From the NCBI GenBank assembly GCA_017305815.1, contig JAFKJZ010000115.1, positions 1-7,916 of the forward strand: a DNA stretch of 7,916 bases, in the 5' to 3' direction. The notes beneath the pieces are model-generated. The model made no database searches and was not told the DNA's origin. It saw only the letters and a program-made list of their open reading frames with translations. Made by a program: the position numbers and the translations under genes. This document shows, piece by piece, positions 1 to 6,812 of the stretch. This stretch comes from Hyphomicrobiales bacterium (GTDB lineage: Bacteria; Pseudomonadota; Alphaproteobacteria; Rhizobiales; Kaistiaceae). How positions within the stretch are numbered: position 1 is the stretch's first letter; each line of letters starts with the position of its first letter.

Positions 1-530
1 CGCATCGGTACGCCATGGCCAAAGATGTTGGGCCGGCTCCACACCGGGCCGATCGAGCGCAGACCGGCGGCGTGCAGCACGTCGAGCATGACGAGATCGG
101 CGTCGATCGCCTCGGCGCCCTCGATATGCAGGACGGTAGCGAGCGCGCCGCGCGCCATCGCGGCGCGGATGTCGGCGACGCTCCGGCAGACGGCGACGGC
201 TCCTTCCGAGGCGCGTTCGAGGCGGAACAGGATCGACGCCATGGCGAGGGTTGATTTCTGTCCGTCCGAGAGCTCCAGCGCGTCGGGCAGCGGCAGGTCG
301 TAGCCTTCACCCTGCATCAGGTCCATGAAGTTTTCCATGGCGGGCGAGGGCGGGAAGATCGCGAACATACCGCCGGCAAAGCCGCCTTCGCGCGCCCGCG
401 GCAGGTCGAGATGGCCGCCCGCGCCGCCGGTCAGGAAGGACTGGATCGCGGCGTCGTCGCCGCCATTGTTGTAGAGGCGCAGCAGGACGTCGTTGTGCCC
501 GTCGAAGACGGGGATCGGGGCGGTCGTCAT
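1..530 (-). CDS. M19 family (renal/membrane dipeptidase-type) metallopeptidase, C-terminal part cut by window edge
   Basis: Only the first 176 codons are in the window; the frame is open at position 1. The N-terminus reads MTTAPIPVFDGHNDVLLRLY. The His-x-Asp pair (H12, D14) is the first zinc-ligand motif of peptidase family M19. HIEGAEAI follows at about residues 135-142, with E137 at the position of the bridging glutamate. GPVWSRPNIFGHGVP at about 161-175 is typical of bacterial members. Known members are binuclear zinc enzymes that hydrolyse dipeptides, often with broad stereospecificity. No signal peptide is visible, so a cytoplasmic enzyme is likely. The ATG at 530-528 gives the conserved DGHND near the N-terminus; the ribosome-binding site is weak. 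It lies 44 bp downstream of the nitroreductase gene on the same strand, so the two are probably co-transcribed. Family assignment is firm; substrate is unknown. Confidence 0.9.
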   Translation of the reverse strand, partial: MTTAPIPVFDGHNDVLLRLYNNGGDDAAIQSFLTGGAGGHLDLPRAREGGFAGGMFAIFPPSPAMENFMDLMQGEGYDLPLPDALELSDGQKSTLAMASILFRLERASEGAVAVCRSVADIRAAMARGALATVLHIEGAEAIDADLVMLDVLHAAGLRSIGPVWSRPNIFGHGVPM

Positions 531-574
531 GAAAGGGCTTTCCGGTAGGCGGGGCGGCGGGAAGGCGGAGGGTG

Positions 575-1585
575 TCAGGCGGGCAGGGCGGGATCGAGGC
601 GCAGGATCTCGTCGAGGGGCTTTCGTTGCGAACGGGGCACCTTGAAGCTGTCGGGCATGTGGCCGAAGCCGATCATGGTGATGACCAACTCGTTGTCGGG
701 AATGCCGACATGCGCCCGCATCGCCGCGTCGACGTCCTTGGTCTCACTCCAGTTCAGCATGCAGGCGCCGAGCCCTTCGGCATGTAGGCCGAGCGCCAGC
801 GTCATGGCGAACATGCCGCCGTCGATCCAGCCCTGGTAGCGCTCGCCGACCGAGCCCCAGTGGCGGATGTCGGTGGTGACGATCAGGATGCCGCCGAGCT
901 GCTCTCCGAAGCCGCGATTGCCGGACTGGAAGCCGAGCACGCTGGCGATCGCCTTGCGTTCGGTGAAGGCGTAGACGCGGCAGGTCTGGCGGTTGCAGCT
1001 CGAGGGCGATTGCTGCGCCGCGCGAACGGCCTGCTCGATCAGCGCGGGATCGACCGGCCGGTCCGCATATTGGCGCACGCTGTGGCGCGCTTCCATGAAG
1101 CCGAGGAAATCCATCGAGGCGCGCTGGCGGATGCCCTCCGCCGTGACGTCCTCGGTGCCGCCGAGAAGCTCGGCCCGCGCAGAGACGATCGCCTGCCTCA
1201 GCGTTTCGACGGCGGCCGGCACGTCGCCGATCTCGGCCCCGGCGGCGCGGTTGAACGCGACATAGGCCTCGAGCGCCCGGATCGCGATCTCGGCGCTGGC
1301 GTCGATGCCGTAGTCGGCAATGTAGGAGCGGGTCTCGCCGACCAGCTTGCGGATCTTTTCCAGGCCGAAGGCCGGGCGGGGATTGGCCAGCGACAGGCCA
1401 TGTTCGACGGTATGGGCCAGCAGGTGGATATGCGCCTTGCGGCTTTCGCGGCTCTTCGGCCCGTGCAGGAAGGATTCCCGCGAATAGCGGCGATAATCAT
1501 AGAGGAAGTTGCGGACCAGCCAGAGGCTCTGCCGCGCGCGCCCGGCTCGCGCGCCAAGCGGGTTCGTCACCGATAGCCAGCTCAT
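575..1585 (-). CDS. Nitroreductase-family flavoprotein with long N-terminal extension
   Basis: The protein has 336 residues, whereas simple nitroreductases have about 180-220. The C-terminal half (about 160-335) is the nitroreductase domain. RHSVR at 167-171 is the expected N-terminal FMN-binding arginine motif, SPSSCNRQ lies at 193-200, and the Gly-rich IGFGHMP lies near 305-311. The first 150 or so residues form a separate, predicted helical segment containing YDYRRYSRESF (29-39) and HTVEHGLSL (58-66). From memory, a similar extension occurs in a nitroreductase subgroup often found in polysaccharide loci, where its role is unknown. Members use FMN and NAD(P)H to reduce diverse substrates. 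The ATG at 1585 is preceded by GAGG (complement of 1592-1595) at good spacing. It is first in a two-gene minus-strand operon, divergent from the transport operon. Family is sure; reaction is unknown. Confidence 0.88.
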   Translation of the reverse strand: MSWLSVTNPLGARAGRARQSLWLVRNFLYDYRRYSRESFLHGPKSRESRKAHIHLLAHTVEHGLSLANPRPAFGLEKIRKLVGETRSYIADYGIDASAEIAIRALEAYVAFNRAAGAEIGDVPAAVETLRQAIVSARAELLGGTEDVTAEGIRQRASMDFLGFMEARHSVRQYADRPVDPALIEQAVRAAQQSPSSCNRQTCRVYAFTERKAIASVLGFQSGNRGFGEQLGGILIVTTDIRHWGSVGERYQGWIDGGMFAMTLALGLHAEGLGACMLNWSETKDVDAAMRAHVGIPDNELVITMIGFGHMPDSFKVPRSQRKPLDEILRLDPALPA

Positions 1586-1929
1586 TCACGGCCTCGTCTT
1601 GAAACGGAAATAGGGTAGGGCAACCCGTCAGGATTGCCGCGATGCGGGGAGGTTCGACCGCGAGGCGGCCTCTGTCAAACAAGCGCGGACGCTCGAAATC
1701 GGCGTCGCGACCGGGGTTTCGGCCCTCGGAAGCCGGCCCATGCCGCCCAAAAGCGCAGCAAAATCAGCGAAACGCGATCCGCATTGCTACCCATACGGAT
1801 AGGTTTACGAATATTTGTTGCGTAAACCTACCCTCCCAATCACATGCCGGCCTATCTCTCTTCAGCCTTGGTCCCCGGGCCCTGTCGGTGCGAGCCTTTC
1901 CGCAACGCAGCAGGAACAGTGAGACCGTC
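1586..1929. other. Divergent intergenic control region
   Basis: These 344 bp separate the start of the minus-strand nitroreductase gene from the start of the plus-strand racemase gene. I see no convincing gene here. The racemase frame stays open upstream as far as an ATG at 1642, but the added residues do not look like part of the family. The right half is AT-richer than its surroundings around 1755-1825 and carries the inverted repeat described separately. Promoters for both operons must lie here, but I cannot place a convincing -35/-10 pair on either strand. TTTACG, weakly like a -35 element, occurs in each arm of the repeat, one per strand. Confidence 0.7.
1800..1830. promoter_or_regulatory. 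Candidate operator: perfect 10-bp inverted repeat with 11-bp spacer
   Basis: TAGGTTTACG (1800-1809) is followed by an AT-rich 11-bp spacer (1810-1820) and then by CGTAAACCTA (1821-1830), the exact reverse complement of the left arm. After one mismatch, the outer pairs at 1797-1798 and 1832-1833 also match. Arm centres are 21 bp apart, about two helical turns, which fits two half-sites on one DNA face bound by a dimeric regulator. No T-run follows, so it is unlikely to be a terminator. It sits 100 bp before the racemase start and about 215 bp before the nitroreductase start, and could control both operons. The regulator is not encoded in the window. Confidence 0.65.
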
Positions 1930-2694
1930 ATGAGCGATCTGATCGATGTCCGAGTGTTGTCCCCCATCACCACCAAGGGCTTTCGCAAGCCGGCCGACCT
2001 CGCCGCGCTGGGCTATGCCGGCCTGACCGTCAGTCACAGCCAGATCGACAGCGGTCCCGGCTCGATCGAGAGCGAGTTCGAGATCGCGATGTCGGTTCCC
2101 GGCACGATCGAGAAGGCGATCGAGGCGGAGAAGGAAGGCGCCCACGCGATCATCATCGACTGCATGGGCGATCCGGGCCTGCGGGCCGTGCGCGAGGTCG
2201 TCTCGATTCCCGTCCTCGGCCCGGCCGAGACCGCCATGCACGTCGCCGCCATGCTCGGCCACCGCTTCAGCGTCATCACCGTGCTGCGCCGCCTGCGCGC
2301 CCAGTTCGAGAACGAGGCTGCCGTCTACGGCCTCAGCACCAAGATGGCCTCGGTCCGCCATGTCGACATCCCGGTCCTGGAGCTGGAGGACGACCTTCCG
2401 CACACCCAGGCTCGCCTCGTCGAGCAGGCGGTGATCGCCGTCGAGCAGGATGGCGCCGAGGCGGTGATCTTCGGCTGCACCGGTCTTCTCGGCTGCGCCG
2501 CCGCCGTGCGCCAGGGCCTGCTTGCCAAGGGGATCGACATCCCGGTGGTGGACCCGATCCCGACGGCGGTGTCCGTGGCCGCGGCGCTCGCCCGCGTCGG
2601 CCTCAGCCAGAGCAAGCTCACCTACCCGATGCCGCCGAAGAAGGAACTGGTCGGCTACGGCTTCACGCTGCCGACCGCGATCGCGGCTGAGTGA
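1930..2694 (+). CDS. Asp/Glu/hydantoin racemase-family protein
   Basis: This 254-residue protein has the usual length for the family. Two catalytic-type cysteines are visible: C78 in IDCMGDPGL (76-84) and C183 in FGCTGLLG (181-188). These are the two-base acid/base pair of the cofactor-independent aspartate/glutamate/hydantoin racemase superfamily. DCMGDPGL with VDPIPTA (207-213) is closer to hydantoin racemases than to glutamate racemases. The expected reaction is inversion of the alpha carbon of a 5-substituted hydantoin or a related compound, in the cytoplasm. The frame is open back to an ATG at 1642, but the ATG at 1930 starts where family proteins start. It keeps the operator non-coding and has a weak GTGAGA (1919-1924) upstream. 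It is the first gene of the plus-strand operon, 32 bp before the first permease gene. Superfamily is firm; exact substrate is inferred. Confidence 0.87.
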   Translation: MSDLIDVRVLSPITTKGFRKPADLAALGYAGLTVSHSQIDSGPGSIESEFEIAMSVPGTIEKAIEAEKEGAHAIIIDCMGDPGLRAVREVVSIPVLGPAETAMHVAAMLGHRFSVITVLRRLRAQFENEAAVYGLSTKMASVRHVDIPVLELEDDLPHTQARLVEQAVIAVEQDGAEAVIFGCTGLLGCAAAVRQGLLAKGIDIPVVDPIPTAVSVAAALARVGLSQSKLTYPMPPKKELVGYGFTLPTAIAAE

Positions 2695-2710
2695 CGACCG
2701 GCGGCGAAAC

Positions 2711-2717
2711 GAAGGAG
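2711..2717 (+). promoter_or_regulatory. Ribosome-binding site that decides the first permease start
   Basis: GAAGGAG is a strong Shine-Dalgarno match. It abuts the ATG at 2718 directly, which is too close for initiation there. It lies 9 nt before the ATG at 2727, so 2727 is the preferred start. The GTG at 2691, which overlaps the racemase stop codon, has no such site. Confidence 0.7.
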
Positions 2718-2726
2718 ATGGCACCG

Positions 2727-3644
2727 ATGGCATTGGCCGAAGGGCGAACAACGACGCGCATCCGCTCGGGCGGATCGATTGCCGGGGCGCTCGGCGGCTT
2801 CAAGCTCTGGTGGCTGGTGCTCCCGGCTTTCCTGTTCTTCCTGCTCTTCTTCATCGCGCCGGTGGCGTCTCTCTTCGCGCTCGCCTTCGACAAGCCAGTT
2901 GCCGGCGTCGTCAACTTCGCGGGTAACCTGACCTTCGACAATTTCGTCCGTATATTCACGCGGCCGCTCTATTATCTGGCGATCCTGCGTTCGATCTGGA
3001 TCGCCGCGGTCGTCGCCGTCCTGGCCTTGGCGATCGGCTATCCGCTCGCCTATGTCATCGCCAAGACCGAGCATCCCGGCCGCAACACGCTGCTGATGAT
3101 CCTCGTGCTCTCGTCGATGCAGCTCGATACCGTCATCCGCATGTACGGGCTGATGGTGCTGATGGGCGACCAGGGCCTGATCAATGGCGCGCTGATGTCG
3201 ATCGGCCTGATCGAGAAGCCGCTGCCCTTGATGTACAACACCTTCGGCGTCGTCGTCGGCCTCGTCCAGATCGCCTTGCCCTTCATGATCCTGTCGCTGA
3301 TCGGCATCATCAAGGCGATCCACCCCTCGCTCGAGGAGGCCGCCCGCAGCCTCGGCGCCACCCGCGCCGAAGCGTTCTGGCGGGTGACGCTGCCGCTCTC
3401 CATGCCGGGCATCCTGGCCGGGTCGCTGCTCGTCTTCGCGCTGTCGGTCTCGTCCTATGTCGTGCCGGCGCTGATGGGCGGCTGGAAGGTGATGGTCCTG
3501 CCGATCCACATCTACCAGCAGATCGCCGAGACCGGCCGCTGGCAGTTCGGCTCCGCCGTCGCTGTCGTCCTCTTCGCCACCAGCCTGATGGCCGTCTTCA
3601 TCTATCACAAGGCCGCGGTGCGCTCGGCCGGAGGGCGGACATGA
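2727..3644 (+). CDS. ABC transporter permease, PotB-like (polyamine/opine-type importer)
   Basis: The 305-residue integral membrane protein has about six predicted hydrophobic helices (roughly 27-51, 89-112, 120-143, 172-195, 231-252 and 275-295). The cytoplasmic EAA loop is canonical: EEAARSLGA at 203-211, followed by TLP at 221-223, where the permease docks on the ATPase. The soluble N-terminus followed by one long hydrophobic segment and then the permease core matches PotB/PotH-type subunits of the binding-protein-dependent transport family. It would pair with the next gene product to form the inner-membrane channel. The start at 2727 follows the GAAGGAG site; starts at 2691 (GTG) or 2718 (ATG) would add 12 or 3 residues. 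Its stop overlaps the next start as ATGA at 3641-3644, so translation is probably coupled. Substrate cannot be read from the permease. Confidence 0.92.
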   Translation: MALAEGRTTTRIRSGGSIAGALGGFKLWWLVLPAFLFFLLFFIAPVASLFALAFDKPVAGVVNFAGNLTFDNFVRIFTRPLYYLAILRSIWIAAVVAVLALAIGYPLAYVIAKTEHPGRNTLLMILVLSSMQLDTVIRMYGLMVLMGDQGLINGALMSIGLIEKPLPLMYNTFGVVVGLVQIALPFMILSLIGIIKAIHPSLEEAARSLGATRAEAFWRVTLPLSMPGILAGSLLVFALSVSSYVVPALMGGWKVMVLPIHIYQQIAETGRWQFGSAVAVVLFATSLMAVFIYHKAAVRSAGGRT

Positions 3645-4447
3645 TGCGCGACGAATCCGCAATCCCGCTCGTCTTCAAGGTCATCGCCGGCTTCGCGCTG
3701 CTCGTCCTGCTGCTGCCGCTGGTCATCGTCGTGCTGGCCGGCCTCAATGCCGGCGACTACCTGACCTTCCCGCCGCAGGGCCTGTCGCTTCGCTGGGTGA
3801 AGGCGTTCCTGACCTCGCCGGTGTTCCTGTCGGCCTATTTCTACAGCTTCGCGCTGGCGCTTTGCTCCACGCTGATCTCCACCGTCGTCGGCACGCTGGC
3901 GGCGCTCTACCTCGCCCGCTCGTCGAGCAAGGCCTCCGGCGCGCTGCGCGGCTTCTTCATGCTGCCGATCGTGCTGCCCGGCGTGGTGCTGGGACTGGCG
4001 CTCTACGTGTTCTTCTCGACCACTGACATCGGTCTCGCCCGCACCTTCCCGGGTCTCCTGATCTGCCACGTGCTGGTGACATGCCCGTTCGTCATCGCCA
4101 CGGTGACAGCGTCGCTGGTCGGCTTCGACGTCTCGCTGGAGGAGGCGGCGCGCAGCCTTGGCGCCTCGCCCTGGACCGCCTTCCGCAAGATCACGCTCCG
4201 GATCATCGCGCCGGGCATCTCGGCCGGCTGCATCTTCGCCTTCATCGTCTCCTTCGGCCAGTTCGAGACCACGCTGTTCCTGTCGGTGCCGAACCACGAG
4301 CCGCTGCCGATGGCGATGTGTATTTCGCTTCGCTACAAGTTCGAGCCCACGGCGGCCGCGGCCGGCATCTTCGCCATCGCCCTCGTCGTCATCTCCGCCA
4401 TCGTCACATCCCGTCTCGTCAGCTTGCGGAGGGTCTTCAAGGCCTGA
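3641..4447 (+). CDS. ABC transporter permease, PotC-like
   Basis: The 268-residue membrane protein has the usual PotC/PotI length and layout: an N-terminal helix at about 11-34, a core of further helices (about 64-91, 104-126, 136-160, 194-215) and a last helix at 238-258. The EAA loop EEAARSLGA is at 167-175. Here the usual LP of this loop is LR (L186, R187), a small deviation, with PG following at 191-192. ATG codons at 3641 and 3644 are both possible. GGAGGG at 3630-3635 lies 5 or 8 nt upstream of them, so the N-terminus is uncertain by one residue. It overlaps the preceding permease gene by 4 bp. It is the second half of the heterodimeric channel that would work with the binding protein and ATPase encoded downstream. 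Confidence 0.92.
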   Translation: MMRDESAIPLVFKVIAGFALLVLLLPLVIVVLAGLNAGDYLTFPPQGLSLRWVKAFLTSPVFLSAYFYSFALALCSTLISTVVGTLAALYLARSSSKASGALRGFFMLPIVLPGVVLGLALYVFFSTTDIGLARTFPGLLICHVLVTCPFVIATVTASLVGFDVSLEEAARSLGASPWTAFRKITLRIIAPGISAGCIFAFIVSFGQFETTLFLSVPNHEPLPMAMCISLRYKFEPTAAAAGIFAIALVVISAIVTSRLVSLRRVFKA

Positions 4448-4479
4448 GGCACGGCCATGCTTCCACGCAGATGTCTACG

Positions 4480-4500
4480 CCCCGCCCAATGAGGCCGGGG
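4480..4500 (+). other. Possible short stem-loop before the binding-protein gene
   Basis: CCCCG (4480-4484) can pair with CGGGG (4496-4500). After one mismatch, CC (4486-4487) pairs with GG (4493-4494), leaving a 5-nt loop. It lies in the 80-bp gap between the second permease and the binding-protein gene. No T-run follows, so it is not a standard terminator. It could act as an mRNA-processing or stabilising hairpin that lets the binding protein be made in excess, but in GC-rich DNA such a short stem can arise by chance. Confidence 0.3.
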
Positions 4501-4514
4501 TTCGCGAAAACAAC

Positions 4515-4523
4515 AAAGGGGAA
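4515..4523 (+). promoter_or_regulatory. Strong ribosome-binding site of the binding-protein gene
   Basis: AAAGGGGAA lies just upstream of the ATG at 4528 in a locally A-rich leader (4507-4517). Purine-rich, unstructured sequence here fits high expression of a binding protein relative to its membrane partners. It also supports 4528 as the start, even though the frame is open further upstream through the permease gene. Confidence 0.65.
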
Positions 4524-4527
4524 TGCA

Positions 4528-5652
4528 ATGAAGTCTACTTCCAAGGGAATCATCTCGACCCGGCGCGGCTTCCTGAAGGGCTCGGCCGCCGGCGCGCTCG
4601 CCCTAGGCACGGGCGTCAATCTCTTCAACATCAACCACGCCTGGTCGCAGGACGTGACCTATGACGGCTCCGTCTTCGACGCCGGCGGCGCGACGCTGCG
4701 GATCGCCGAATGGGGCGGCTTCTGGGAGGAGATCGTCCGCAAGGAACTGCTCGACCAGTTCGAGAAGGACTTCAACTGCAAGATCGCCTACGAGAGTTCG
4801 TTCCCCTGGTTCCCGAAATTCGTCGCCGGCGGCCCGCAGAAGCCGCCCTTCGCGCTGGTGAACTGGAACCATGGCGAGATGTTCAAGACGGCCGCGGCCG
4901 GCGATTTCTTCACGCCGCTCGACGAGGTCGTCGCCAACCTGCCGAACGCCAAGCTTATCTGGCCGTTCGCGACCGAGAACGGCGTCGGCGTGACGTGGAG
5001 CTATTCGCGCTACTGCTACGCCTACCGCACCGATCTGGTCGATCCGAAGCCGGCCGATTTCAAGACCTTCTGGGAAGAGAAGTTCGCCGGCAAACGCGGC
5101 ACCTACATCACCTCGAACGGCCTGCAGATGGATTTCTTCATCGCCGCCTGCAAGCTGTTCGGCAAGGACCAGTATGACCTCGAGGCCGGCTACGAGGCCA
5201 TGCGCAAGGCCATGCCGATGAAGATCTCCGACTTCACCGGCAACATGCAGACCCTGCTCGAGCGCGGCGAAGTCGAGCTCGCCGTCCAACACGACGCCGA
5301 GGTCTACCAGCAGATGGACAAGGGCGTGAAGGTCGCGCCGATGCTGTGGGAAGAGGTCAAGCCGATCCTGACCCAGACCAAGACCGTCAGCCGCTACATC
5401 GAGCCGACGGAAAAGAAGCTCGCCTACGCGCTTCTGAACCGCACGCTGGAGACCAAGCTGCAGTCGGTCATGGGCAGCACCTTCTACCAGCGCCCGGTCA
5501 ACAAGGACGTGGTCATCACCGAGAACCTCGCCTCGAAGGGCGTCACCAACACGGCAGATGCGATCGCCGGTTACTGGACGCCGGACTGGAAGAGCTACAA
5601 CGAGAACGAAGAGGACATCGTCGAGACGGTCAACGGCATCTTCGCCGGCTGA
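4528..5652 (+). CDS. Tat-exported ABC transporter solute-binding protein, PotD-like (extracellular solute-binding family 1)
   Basis: This 374-residue periplasmic protein begins with a twin-arginine signal: STRRGFLKG at 10-18, a hydrophobic stretch at about 19-30, and a likely cleavage after AWS at 38-40. The mature part starts near QDVTYDG, and LRIAEWGGFWEE (57-68) forms the first strand and loop typical of the PotD/spermidine-putrescine-like group. Many aromatic residues (FPWFPK at 92-97, NWNH at 112-115) could line a ligand pocket, but that is only inference. Its role is to capture a solute in the periplasm and deliver it to the two permeases encoded just upstream. The frame is open well upstream of 4528, but that part lies inside the permease gene; the signal peptide and the ribosome-binding site at 4515-4523 fix the start. 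The ligand is unknown; polyamines, opines and other nitrogenous compounds are all possible. Confidence 0.92.
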   Translation: MKSTSKGIISTRRGFLKGSAAGALALGTGVNLFNINHAWSQDVTYDGSVFDAGGATLRIAEWGGFWEEIVRKELLDQFEKDFNCKIAYESSFPWFPKFVAGGPQKPPFALVNWNHGEMFKTAAAGDFFTPLDEVVANLPNAKLIWPFATENGVGVTWSYSRYCYAYRTDLVDPKPADFKTFWEEKFAGKRGTYITSNGLQMDFFIAACKLFGKDQYDLEAGYEAMRKAMPMKISDFTGNMQTLLERGEVELAVQHDAEVYQQMDKGVKVAPMLWEEVKPILTQTKTVSRYIEPTEKKLAYALLNRTLETKLQSVMGSTFYQRPVNKDVVITENLASKGVTNTADAIAGYWTPDWKSYNENEEDIVETVNGIFAG

Positions 5653-5702
5653 CCCCTCAGCATCCGCCACGAACGATCCCGGGAACGGAAGCCTCGATAC
5701 CC

Positions 5703-6770
5703 ATGTCCGATATCCGCCTTGTGAACCTCACCAAGACCTATGGCGAAGGCAACGCCGTCTCCGAGATCAACCTGAACATCGGGGAGGGGGAGTTCTTCTC
5801 CCTCCTCGGTCCCTCCGGCTGCGGCAAGTCGACGACGCTGCGCATGATCGCCGGCTTCATCAAGCAGTCCTCCGGCCAGATCCTGATCGGTTCGGACGAC
5901 GTCACCGGCCTGCCGCCGGAAAAGCGCGACATCGGCATCGTGTTCCAGAACTACGCGATCTTCCCGCACATGAACGTCGCGGAGAACATCGCCTTCGGCC
6001 TGAAGCTTCGGAAGCGCAACAAGAACGAGATCACCTGGCGCGTCACCGAGGCGCTGAAGCAGGTCGGCCTCGCCGGCTATGGCGGACGCTACCAGCGCCA
6101 GCTCTCCGGCGGCGAGCAGCAGCGCGTGGCGCTCGCCCGCGTGCTGGTGACCGAGCCGCGCATCCTGTTGCTCGACGAGCCGCTCTCGGCCCTCGACAAG
6201 GGCCTGCGCGAGGAGATGAAGTTCTGGATCAAGGACCTGCAGAAGAATCTCGGCATTACCACGGTCTATGTCACGCACGACCAGGACGAGGCGCTGACCA
6301 TGTCCGACCGCATCGGCGTGATGTCAAAGTCGAAGATCGTTCAGGTCGGTACGCCGCAGGAGATTTACGAGCGGCCAAAGACGCTGTTCGTCACCAGCTT
6401 CATCGGCCATTCCAACATGCTCGACGTCACCATCCGCGGCCAGGATGCGACCGGCGTCACCGTCGATCTCGGCGGCCATGAACTGAAGACCCGCGCTTCC
6501 TCCGCCGTCACGCCGGGCGGCGCCGCCAAGCTGGTGGTGCGGCCGGAAAACGTCCTCATCGGCGAAGCGATCGGCGACGGCGATGCCCGCCTGAGCGCCA
6601 CCGTGCTGAGCGAAACCTACCAGGGCCCGATCGTCCGCTACCGGCTCAAGGTCGGCGAGCAGGAGATCGTCGCCGAACGTCAGAACCAGGCGCATGTCGA
6701 GCGCTTCTCCCCCGGCACGGTCGTGACGATCGGCTGGGATCCCGAATGGTCAGAGGCGCTCGTCGCCTGA
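5703..6770 (+). CDS. ABC transporter ATP-binding protein, PotA-like with C-terminal TOBE-type domain
   Basis: The 355-residue cytoplasmic ATPase has every expected motif: Walker A GPSGCGKST (36-44), Q-loop Q82, signature LSGGEQQ (134-140), Walker B ILLLDEP (154-160), D-loop SALD (162-165) and H-loop H192. Residues about 240-350 are the extra OB-fold/TOBE-type region of the PotA/MalK group, with VVRPENV at 278-284. It would form a homodimer that powers the two permeases encoded upstream. The ATG at 5703 gives a standard N-terminus (SDIRLVNLTKTYG); GGAAG at 5687-5691 is 11 nt away. The frame is open upstream only as an overlap with the binding-protein gene. It lies 50 bp after the binding-protein gene and 42 bp before the hydantoinase-like gene, so the operon likely continues. 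All catalytic residues are present, so it should be active. Confidence 0.95.
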   Translation: MSDIRLVNLTKTYGEGNAVSEINLNIGEGEFFSLLGPSGCGKSTTLRMIAGFIKQSSGQILIGSDDVTGLPPEKRDIGIVFQNYAIFPHMNVAENIAFGLKLRKRNKNEITWRVTEALKQVGLAGYGGRYQRQLSGGEQQRVALARVLVTEPRILLLDEPLSALDKGLREEMKFWIKDLQKNLGITTVYVTHDQDEALTMSDRIGVMSKSKIVQVGTPQEIYERPKTLFVTSFIGHSNMLDVTIRGQDATGVTVDLGGHELKTRASSAVTPGGAAKLVVRPENVLIGEAIGDGDARLSATVLSETYQGPIVRYRLKVGEQEIVAERQNQAHVERFSPGTVVTIGWDPEWSEALVA

Positions 6771-6812
6771 TCCCCTCCAGCACCCAAAATTCCACCAGAT
6801 CGAGGTTCGATA

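Noticed and set aside
860..1576. Plus-strand open frame opposite the nitroreductase
   Set aside because: It has no family motifs, and the opposite strand has a clear nitroreductase domain.
1800..1830. Inverted repeat read as a rho-independent terminator
   Set aside because: No T-run follows on either strand, the loop is 11 nt, and it lies upstream of divergent genes rather than after one.
1642..1929. In-frame upstream extension of the racemase (ATG at 1642, 96 extra codons)
   Set aside because: The extra residues are Arg/Pro/Ser-rich and not family-like, the inverted repeat lies within them, and the 254-residue form from 1930 has the normal family length.
2691..2726. GTG at 2691 as the start of the first permease, overlapping the racemase stop
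   Set aside because: No ribosome-binding site is placed for it, while GAAGGAG at 2711-2717 is at good spacing from the ATG at 2727.
2655..3662. Long minus-strand open frame (335 codons) opposite the first permease
   Set aside because: Its product is rich in Asp, Arg, Glu and His of the low-complexity kind seen opposite GC-rich genes; the plus-strand frame has clear membrane helices and an EAA loop.
4603..5670. Long minus-strand open frame (355 codons) opposite the binding protein
   Set aside because: It is an antisense shadow with no recognisable motif; the plus strand encodes a complete binding protein with a Tat signal.
5653..5702. CCCGGG palindrome near 5678-5683 as a regulatory site
   Set aside because: A six-base GC palindrome is expected by chance in such DNA, and no longer symmetry surrounds it.
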